A stretch of 7,785 nucleotides of DNA, taken from contig JANPGR010000020.1 of NCBI GenBank assembly GCA_031424015.1, forward strand, positions 1 to 7,785, given 5' to 3'. The DNA comes from JANPGR01 sp031424015 (GTDB lineage: Bacteria; Patescibacteriota; Minisyncoccia; Phycocordibacterales; UBA1006). Made by a program: the position numbers and the translations under genes. Positions 1-4,148 of this stretch are shown here, piece after piece; within the stretch, counting starts at the first letter, position 1; the number at the start of each line of letters is the position of its first letter. The notes beneath the pieces are model-generated. The model was given only the letters and a program-made list of their open reading frames with translations. It did no database searches and was not told the DNA's origin.

Positions 1-148
1 AAAAATACAGAAATACGAATGAGCTGTACTATCAGTACAGAGAATGAGTATTTGTGTGTTTTTACGAGAAATATCCAGTTTCAAATCGTAAAAGCCTGAT
101 AGTGTTATCAATAGGCTGGTGCCTATTGGGATAGGCTCTAAGGTAGAG
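1..148 (+). other. Possible structured RNA or leader, truncated by the window edge
   Basis: Bases 1-63 form one symmetric hairpin: 1-16 pairs with 48-63 (one U-G wobble, one G-G mismatch), then comes a 7x7 internal loop (17-23 against 41-47), then CTGTACT/AGTACAG (24-30, 34-40) around a 3-base loop. The internal loop can form tandem G-A pairs only on the plus strand. Bases 60-67 pair with 86-93. Four short segments at 93-97, 110-117, 121-127 and 131-137 can pair in two exclusive ways. The terminator at 149-183 follows. I do not recognise a known RNA family (no tRNA-like end, no SRP or tmRNA signature). Frame 1 is also open from base 1 to a TGA at 97-99, so part of this could be the end of an unrecognised upstream gene. 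Confidence 0.3.
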
Positions 149-183
149 AAAAACGGCGATTCGCAGAGCGAATCGCCGTTTTT
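149..183. terminator. Strong bidirectional hairpin terminator
   Basis: A perfect 16-bp stem (149-164 with 168-183) closes a 3-base AGA loop. It has a GC-rich core and A5/T5 flanks, so it can terminate in both directions. It lies 30 bp past the rpmG stop and would end rpmG transcripts on the minus strand as well as anything arriving from the left on the plus strand. A weaker hairpin (TTTTCTG at 180-186 with CAGAAAA at 196-202) overlaps its right edge and could compete. Confidence 0.85.
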
Positions 184-213
184 CTGAATTCAAAACAGAA
201 AATCCAAAAAGAA

Positions 214-375
214 TTATTTCTTTCCTTCTGCAAACATTTCGTGCTTGCCAGTTTTCTTGTCGAATTTTTTTAGTTTGAGCTTAAAGTTCTTGTCTCCATA
301 CTTTTTGCGGTTACGAAAAGTATAGATAATAGTTCCTGCTTTTGACTTGAGTTTGATGAGGGTTTGCTGAGACAT
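214..375 (-). CDS. rpmG: Ribosomal protein bL33
   Basis: A 53-codon gene reading ATG (375-373) to TAA (216-214). The protein begins MSQQTLIKLKSKAGTIIYTF and continues with a lysine-rich stretch ending GKHEMFAEGKK. This matches bL33 of the 50S subunit: an I-K-L-x-S-x-A-G-T start, an aromatic/basic centre (YTFRNRKKYGDKNFKLKLKKFD, at about 18-39 of the protein), and the usual length of 50-55 residues. It has no cysteines, so it is the zinc-free form without CxxC pairs. An AGGTGA Shine-Dalgarno sequence sits 9 bases upstream (390-385), the only clear one in this window, and supports the start. The gene stands alone, with a terminator downstream and a 132-bp palindrome upstream; it is not beside secE/nusG or rpmB here. 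Confidence 0.9.
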   Translation of the reverse strand: MSQQTLIKLKSKAGTIIYTFRNRKKYGDKNFKLKLKKFDKKTGKHEMFAEGKK

Positions 376-384
376 ACGCGTTTA

Positions 385-390
385 TCACCT
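385..390 (-). promoter_or_regulatory. rpmG ribosome binding site
   Basis: AGGTGA read on the minus strand lies 9 bases before the rpmG ATG. It fixes the start codon. It is notable because the other genes here have weak sites or none. Confidence 0.6.
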
Positions 391-419
391 GATACTATCA
401 AATATTTCCTAAAATGCAA

Positions 420-551
420 GAGATAGTCACCCCAAAACAAATACCCACGTTTTGGAATTCGAAACTGTCTGAGCATTCCAATTGGTAGGTGTCGGAATGC
501 GAGTTTTGCAGAATTTCAAAAGTGGTGTATTTTTTGGAGTGACTATATCTC
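420..551. repeat. 132-bp imperfect palindrome between rpmG and infB
   Basis: Left arm 420-479 and right arm 494-551 are reverse complements with a few mismatches and small indels. Matching blocks are GAGATA-GTCAC-CCAAAA (from 420) with the strand opposite 551, an AATAC-CAC block, a TTTTG-AATTC block, and GCATTCC (473-479) with GGAATGC (494-500). The loop is 480-493. It fills most of the space between the rpmG start and the infB promoter. It could be a miniature mobile element or a large hairpin that insulates the two transcripts. I see no transposase and no obvious target duplication. The arms are too long to be an ordinary terminator. Confidence 0.7.
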
Positions 552-632
552 GATCTTTTTACTCAAAAGATGAATCTCAGGGATCAGAACCAAAAAGGCT
601 CAAAAATACAAATGTTACTACACCACAAAAGC

Positions 633-660
633 TTGCATAGTTTCATACTATTCGTATACT
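633..660 (+). promoter_or_regulatory. Candidate infB promoter
   Basis: TTGCAT (633-638), a 16-bp spacer, then TATACT (655-660). The expected transcription start is near 667, only about 3 bases before the infB ATG at 670. If it is used, infB mRNA is effectively leaderless. The AAGAG just before the ATG is too close to act as a Shine-Dalgarno site. Confidence 0.45.
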
Positions 661-669
661 GTAAAGAGT

Positions 670-2166
670 ATGTCTGATTCTCTCCGACCGCTCTTGCGCC
701 CACCTGTTGTAGCGATTATGGGGCATGTTGACCACGGCAAATCGACCCTGCTCGATACCATTCGCAGTGCGAACACGGTCGCATCCGAAGCCGGCGGTAT
801 CACCCAACACGTATCTGCATATGAGGTGGTGTATCAGAATTCAGAAAATATCAATAAAAAGATCACCTTTATCGACACACCTGGTCATGCGGCGTTTTCT
901 GGGGCGCGTGCACGTAGTGCGAATATCGCGGACATCGCTATCCTCATCATCGCGGCTGATGACGGGGTAAAACCTCAGACTCTCGAAGCCCTCAAAACGA
1001 TCCTCGATGGTTCAGTACCCTTTTTAGTCGCATTCAACAAAATCGACACGCCCGGAGCCGACATCGATCGCTGTATCCGCCAACTGATGGAAGCAGGCGT
1101 CTACGTCGAAGGCTACGGAGGAGATGTATCCTATGTAAAAATCTCTGCAAAAAAGGGCCTGGGAATCGATGAGCTCCTCGAGACAATCCTCCTGTTATCA
1201 GAATTCATCGACCTGTCCTATGACCCTACGATCCCGGCATCTGGATTTGTGCTCGAATCCCATACCGATACACAACGAGGCATCGCAGCGACACTATTGA
1301 TAAAAAATGGAACTCTGCAAAAATCTCATTATGTAGTCGCAGGACAGAGCATCGCTATTTGTCGCAGTTTTGTAGATTTTGGTGGCAAAATGCTTGATAC
1401 TGCAATGGCTTCATCCCCTATTACTCTCTACGGGTTCAACGAACCCGTCCCTGCTGGGCTGCCTTTTTCTGCTTGCGAAACCAAAGACTCTGCAGAAATC
1501 CTAGCGAGTGAAAACACGCCAACCGACCGTTACTATGACACAGCTCCATCGAACGAAGAGGTGGTGATTATTCCTGTTGTAGTGAAATGCGACGTGATTG
1601 GATCAATCGATGCAGTAATATCTGAGATCAAAAAACACATCACTGATCGTGTATTTTTCAAAATCGTATATGCTGGGACTGGGAATATCTCTGAGAGTGA
1701 TATCAAAATGGTTTCGTCTGATACTGATCCTCTGATTATCGGATTCAATGTCTCAATAGACAAACAGGCGCTGGAAATGGATGAAACCCGATTCGTCATC
1801 ATAGAAAAATTCTCAATAATCTATCGTATGAGTGAATGGCTGGCAGAAATAGCAGAAAACCGCAAGTTCAGAAAAAAGGTAGAACACATCATCGGCGCAG
1901 GACAAATCCTCAAGGTATTCAGCCAAGAAAAAAATCAATATCTCGTGGGAGTCAGGGTTGCATCCGGCAGATTCCAACTAGGCGAAACACTCCGCATTGT
2001 CAGAAATCGAGAAATAGCAGTCCGCGGCAAAGTCGTATCCATACAAGTTGGAAAATCTAATAGCCAAAAAGTCGAAGAAGGCAACGACTGCGGAATGATG
2101 GTAGAATTGTCAGGGTTACCTCGCCAATTCGATATTATCGAATGCTACGACATGATTGAGGGTTAG
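670..2166 (+). CDS. infB: Translation initiation factor IF-2, short form
   Basis: GTPase that brings initiator fMet-tRNA to the 30S subunit and promotes subunit joining. All G motifs are present: GHVDHGKS (18-25), GGITQH (42-47, switch I), DTPGH with catalytic His (69-73), NKID (123-126) and SAKKG (159-163). A beta-barrel domain II follows at about 185-285 (RGIAATLLIKNGTL), domain III at about 296-385, and the C-terminal fMet-tRNA-binding barrel at about 400-498 (G-x-FQLGETLRIVRN, then EEGNDCGMMVEL). At 498 residues it is much shorter than typical bacterial IF-2, because the N-terminal extension and IF2-N domains are missing. The reading frame is open upstream to a TGA at 571-573 but has no ATG, GTG or TTG, so the ATG at 670 is the start. 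rbfA follows, as in many bacteria; nusA is not upstream. Confidence 0.97.
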   Translation: MSDSLRPLLRPPVVAIMGHVDHGKSTLLDTIRSANTVASEAGGITQHVSAYEVVYQNSENINKKITFIDTPGHAAFSGARARSANIADIAILIIAADDGVKPQTLEALKTILDGSVPFLVAFNKIDTPGADIDRCIRQLMEAGVYVEGYGGDVSYVKISAKKGLGIDELLETILLLSEFIDLSYDPTIPASGFVLESHTDTQRGIAATLLIKNGTLQKSHYVVAGQSIAICRSFVDFGGKMLDTAMASSPITLYGFNEPVPAGLPFSACETKDSAEILASENTPTDRYYDTAPSNEEVVIIPVVVKCDVIGSIDAVISEIKKHITDRVFFKIVYAGTGNISESDIKMVSSDTDPLIIGFNVSIDKQALEMDETRFVIIEKFSIIYRMSEWLAEIAENRKFRKKVEHIIGAGQILKVFSQEKNQYLVGVRVASGRFQLGETLRIVRNREIAVRGKVVSIQVGKSNSQKVEEGNDCGMMVELSGLPRQFDIIECYDMIEG

Positions 2167-2168
2167 TC

Positions 2169-2196
2169 TTGCCTGATTTCATTACTTATTTATTAT
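2169..2196 (+). promoter_or_regulatory. Candidate rbfA promoter in the infB-rbfA gap
   Basis: TTGCCT (2169-2174), a 16-bp spacer and TATTAT (2191-2196) lie in the 45-bp gap between infB and rbfA. The predicted start, near 2203, would leave a leader of about 9 bases with no Shine-Dalgarno site. The layout resembles the infB promoter. Read-through from infB is equally possible. Confidence 0.35.
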
Positions 2197-2211
2197 ACAA
2201 ACCAACTATTT

Positions 2212-2604
2212 ATGTCTCTCGAACCACGAAAAGCTCACATCCAAACAGAATACCTCGAAGCAATGCGATCAGAAATATCTCATTGGGTTTCTCAGTATGC
2301 ATATCACAATTCACTCATCACGATTACGAAATGTGTATTGTCAGAACACGGCGGCCGCATCACCGTATACGTATCAGTATTTCCCGAACATGGAATGCAG
2401 GGTGCCCTATCTCTGTTGTCACGTCACGGCAAAGAAATCGCAGACGAAATCGGCAAAAGGTACCGCCACCGTAGAAAACCATTCCTCATGTTCGAAGCTG
2501 ATGTAGCGAGCGCGACGGCTAACCTGATCGATGCAACTACCATTGCTGATGCAAAAATCGCAGAACTCCGCGAAGCAAAGAAATTGGCGAGTGAGGAGGA
2601 ATAA
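2212..2604 (+). CDS. rbfA: Ribosome-binding factor A
   Basis: A 130-residue protein that fits RbfA, the KH-like factor that binds the immature 30S subunit near helix 1 of 16S rRNA and assists its late maturation. Family-like features are the N-terminal helix with conserved acidic and hydrophobic positions (IQTEYLEAMRSEISHWV, 10-26), the strand pair ITITKCVLSEHGGRITVYVSVFPE (36-59), a helix at about 63-82, and a closing strand with a basic RHRRKPFLMFEAD segment (85-97). The tail (98-130) is alanine-rich and charged. The length is normal. The position directly after infB is the classic arrangement and strongly supports the call, since RbfA sequences are poorly conserved. No Shine-Dalgarno site precedes the ATG. 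Confidence 0.88.
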   Translation: MSLEPRKAHIQTEYLEAMRSEISHWVSQYAYHNSLITITKCVLSEHGGRITVYVSVFPEHGMQGALSLLSRHGKEIADEIGKRYRHRRKPFLMFEADVASATANLIDATTIADAKIAELREAKKLASEEE

Positions 2605-2657
2605 TACCCTCTCGGGCATACAATCTATTGCTGTAAAGATTTTTGAAGCACGATAGG

Positions 2658-2738
2658 TGTTGTCATCCTCGGCGATATATTTCAAAGGAGTCCTGATAAG
2701 GCGACTATTGAAATAATCGACCGGGGATGATGAAAACA
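2658..2738. repeat. 81-bp imperfect palindrome after rbfA
   Basis: Left arm 2658-2693 (TGTTGTCATCC, CGAT, ATTTCAA) matches the reverse complement of 2701-2738 (TGTTTTCATCATCC, CGAT, TATTTCAA), with a few mismatches and one-base indels. The loop is about 7 bases. It starts 54 bp after the rbfA stop and could protect or end that transcript, but it has no U tract. Confidence 0.6.
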
Positions 2739-2825
2739 AGGAGTACAGAGTACGACTATGTTTTTATTGAAATGTATCCCCTTGTGGGACGAATGCAGAG
2801 CCCAGAGAATAACACAATTAAGTAT

Positions 2826-2897
2826 GGATCCCGGATCAATTCCCAGAAAATATGTTCGCACTTTAAGGTGCTCACTATTTTTGGGGTCCGGGATGAC
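2826..2897. repeat. Palindromic element with CCCGGA/TCCGGG arms
   Basis: GGATCCCGGATC at 2826-2837 is opposed by GGTCCGGGATGAC at 2885-2897. The inner flanks also match (AGAAAATAT against ATTTTTGG), with a short insertion on the left arm. The centre holds a small GCAC/GTGC hairpin (2858-2861 with 2868-2871). Read on the minus strand, the element begins GTCATCCCGG. Confidence 0.55.
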
Positions 2898-2944
2898 GAT
2901 TTGTATTGCTATAGAGATTTCTAAAAGCTAACAACACCCCCTTC

Positions 2945-2969
2945 GTCATTGCGGCCTCAGAGCCGCAAT
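2945..2969. repeat. Short perfect hairpin, GTCATTGCGG type
   Basis: ATTGCGGC (2948-2955) pairs perfectly with GCCGCAAT (2962-2969) around a 6-base loop, and is preceded by GTC. It has the same head as the neighbouring palindromes but a different stem sequence. Confidence 0.55.
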
Positions 2970-3004
2970 CCAGGAATAGCTACAATACAGTGCAAAGTAA
3001 TGGT

Positions 3005-3112
3005 TACTTAAAACTAGAGACTATTATAATGGGCTCTGCATTAAAAAATATACTCCTTGCAGTCATTATTTTCGTCATTCCAGATCAAGTCTGGAAAGAC
3101 GACTTCGTCGTT
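3005..3112 (+). repeat. Dispersed repeat, copy A (about 108 bp)
   Basis: It aligns without gaps to 4001-4108 (offset 996), with about 23 differences in 108 positions by eye, nearly all transitions. It ends in two hairpins: TCCAGA (3079-3084) with TCTGGA (3090-3095), and ACGAC (3099-3103) with GTCGT (3107-3111). Directly after it lies a third hairpin (3116-3140) that copy B lacks. A 36-codon frame (ATG 3029 to TGA 3139) runs through it, but most differences between copies change the amino acid, so coding is unlikely. Confidence 0.75.
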
Positions 3113-3115
3113 TGT

Positions 3116-3140
3116 GTCATTCCGGCTTGCCCGGAATGAC
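3116..3140. repeat. Perfect 10-bp-stem hairpin, GTCATTCCGG type
   Basis: GTCATTCCGG (3116-3125) is the exact reverse complement of CCGGAATGAC (3131-3140), around a 5-base loop. It is joined to the end of repeat copy A. It has no T-tract on either side, so it is better read as a repeat unit than as a terminator. Confidence 0.65.
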
Positions 3141-3200
3141 CAACAAAGTGAGCAATCAAATGTTTAAATTTACCATACAGAATTATTGCAAATGAATAAC

Positions 3201-3238
3201 AAAACCCCCTATCTCGCAACGTACAATAAGGGGGTTTT
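3201..3238 (-). terminator. Terminator of the unknown secreted-protein gene
   Basis: AAAACCCCCT (3201-3210) pairs with AGGGGGTTTT (3229-3238) around an 18-base loop. On the minus strand the second arm ends in GGGGGTTTT, as in an intrinsic terminator. It lies 24 bp past the stop of the 3262-3873 gene. The plus strand also ends in TTTT, so it may work both ways. Confidence 0.75.
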
Positions 3239-3261
3239 AAAAACAAAAAACAACAAGAATT

Positions 3262-3873
3262 TTATTTTTGTTCAGCCTCTAAGGCTTTCAAAATAAGTAA
3301 TATCTTTTTTAAAAGATTGTGCATATTATCTGGAACTACATATTCGCATTCTCCGCTGTAATTACAAGTATATGATGTATAATCTGCTTGCCAGGCATCC
3401 CCCTTTTTATATAGCGTGATACTTTTAGGTCTTAGAATAAAAAAACTCGCCCAGAGGGCTTTACCGTTTAGATAAATCTGTTCCCCTTCAATCAGACCCT
3501 GGTGAGAAAGAAGGCCTTCTTTTTTTATTTCCTGCTTTTCTTTGAAGAGTTTTTTCCACCAGCTTAGATCCTCCTCATCGGAGGAAAATTTTTCGGTGAA
3601 ATTTGTATTTTCGAGTATAAGTTTATTATATAAAAACAAAATTGAATCCAGAACATTTTTTATAGTGTCAGCTTGACTGCGATCAGTAGGGTCTACACAA
3701 GCGTTCAGAGTAGTCCATACCCCGTCAACTTTTTGCGTAATGGAGCCATCTGGATTTACCCAGCTGACTTCTTTTTTGTTTTTTTGTGCAAGCACTGACG
3801 TAGCACTCAAACACAAAAGTAACAAAACACTAATACTTTTTATTTTTTTCATTAGTCTAGATTTTTGCCCCAT
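3262..3873 (-). CDS. Predicted secreted protein of unknown function
   Basis: I do not recognise the family. The longest frame is 203 codons, but the signal peptide suggests initiation at the second ATG (3852), giving 196 residues: MKKIKS, then a hydrophobic core SVLLLLCLSATSVLA, with likely signal peptidase I cleavage after A-L-A-like SVLA before QKNKKE. The LLLC stretch is not a proper lipobox. The mature part is about 170 residues, with three cysteines (NACVDP and the CNYSGEC pair), a helical middle rich in K/E and W, and a leucine/lysine amphipathic C-terminal helix. The DNA is visibly more AT-rich than infB or the dcw genes. It has its own promoter, dyad and terminator and lies between two repeat copies, so it is probably a monocistronic accessory gene. 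It may act in the envelope or outside the cell. Confidence 0.75.
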   Translation of the reverse strand: MGQKSRLMKKIKSISVLLLLCLSATSVLAQKNKKEVSWVNPDGSITQKVDGVWTTLNACVDPTDRSQADTIKNVLDSILFLYNKLILENTNFTEKFSSDEEDLSWWKKLFKEKQEIKKEGLLSHQGLIEGEQIYLNGKALWASFFILRPKSITLYKKGDAWQADYTSYTCNYSGECEYVVPDNMHNLLKKILLILKALEAEQK

Positions 3874-3912
3874 GTTACCGGGGTTTGTTATAAAATTATT
3901 TTAAAAATGTAA

Positions 3913-3944
3913 ATTCTGGATATAATAGTACCTATATTCAGAAT
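3913..3944. promoter_or_regulatory. Dyad over the promoter of the secreted-protein gene
   Basis: ATTCTGGATATA (3913-3924) and TATATTCAGAAT (3933-3944) are reverse complements at 11 of 12 positions, separated by 8 bases. The dyad spans the -10 element and most of the spacer, a position that would suit a repressor operator. The regulator is unknown. Confidence 0.4.
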
Positions 3945-3952
3945 ATTGTCAA
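3925..3952 (-). promoter_or_regulatory. Promoter of the secreted-protein gene
   Basis: On the minus strand: a consensus TTGACA (3952-3947), a 16-bp spacer, and TACTAT (3930-3925). The expected start is near 3918, about 65 bases before the preferred ATG at 3852. This is the only perfect -35 box in the window. Confidence 0.6.
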
Positions 3953-3955
3953 TAG

Positions 3956-3980
3956 TTTAGCTCTGAATTCTAAAGCTAAA
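3956..3980. repeat. Small hairpin upstream of the promoter
   Basis: TTTAGCT (3956-3962) pairs with AGCTAAA (3974-3980) around an 11-base loop that contains GAATTC. It lies just upstream of the -35 box of the secreted-protein gene and before repeat copy B. No function can be assigned. Confidence 0.3.
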
Positions 3981-4000
3981 AGTGGAGGCAAGATAATAAT

Positions 4001-4108
4001 TACTTGAGGCTAAAAACTATCGTAATGGGCTTTGCATTAGGAAATATACTCCCGCTGGTCGTTATTTCCGTCATCCCAGGTCGAGCCTGGGAAGACGACT
4101 ACGTCGTT
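4001..4108 (+). repeat. Dispersed repeat, copy B (about 108 bp)
   Basis: Partner of 3005-3112. Its hairpins are CCCAGG (4075-4080) with CCTGGG (4086-4091), and ACGAC (4095-4099) with GTCGT (4103-4107). In the first stem two base pairs differ from copy A and both keep pairing (C-G to T-A, and G-C to A-T). It starts about 40 bp beyond the end of ftsI, in the 3' direction of that operon, where on the minus strand its hairpins could serve as an mRNA 3' end. It has no T-tract. Confidence 0.75.
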
Positions 4109-4148
4109 GATTTGAAACAACTAAAACTCAAAAAATCCATAACGCCCT

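Larger units (their letters stand above)
2605..3200. other. Gene-free stretch made largely of palindromic elements
   Basis: No reading frame here looks like a protein gene. The stretch instead holds at least five hairpin-forming units (2658-2738, 2826-2897, 2945-2969, 3005-3112, 3116-3140), listed separately. Several open with GTCAT followed by (C/T)(C/G)C, on one strand or the other, and resemble the dispersed intergenic palindromes known from many bacterial genomes. The parts between them (2605-2657, 2739-2825, 2898-2944) show nothing I can name. No U-rich terminator for rbfA is visible. Confidence 0.6.

Noticed and set aside
1..99. Open frame from base 1 to a TGA at 97-99
   Set aside because: It could be the end of an upstream gene, but the 32 residues match nothing I know and the same bases fold into a symmetric hairpin. 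Left undecided and not called as a gene.
392..420. Minus-strand TTGCAT-N16-TAGTAT as rpmG promoter
   Set aside because: The start it predicts (about 385) would leave the good AGGTGA ribosome binding site at or outside the 5' end of the mRNA, so the true promoter is probably further upstream.
270..476. 68-codon minus-strand frame
   Set aside because: It overlaps rpmG in another frame and the left arm of the palindrome; rpmG is clearly the real gene.
2727..2924. 65-codon plus-strand frame after rbfA
   Set aside because: It spans parts of two palindromic elements, has no recognisable domain and no ribosome binding site.
2605..3200. CRISPR array
   Set aside because: The repeats here are palindromes of differing sequence and irregular spacing, without constant repeats separated by unique spacers, and no cas gene is present.
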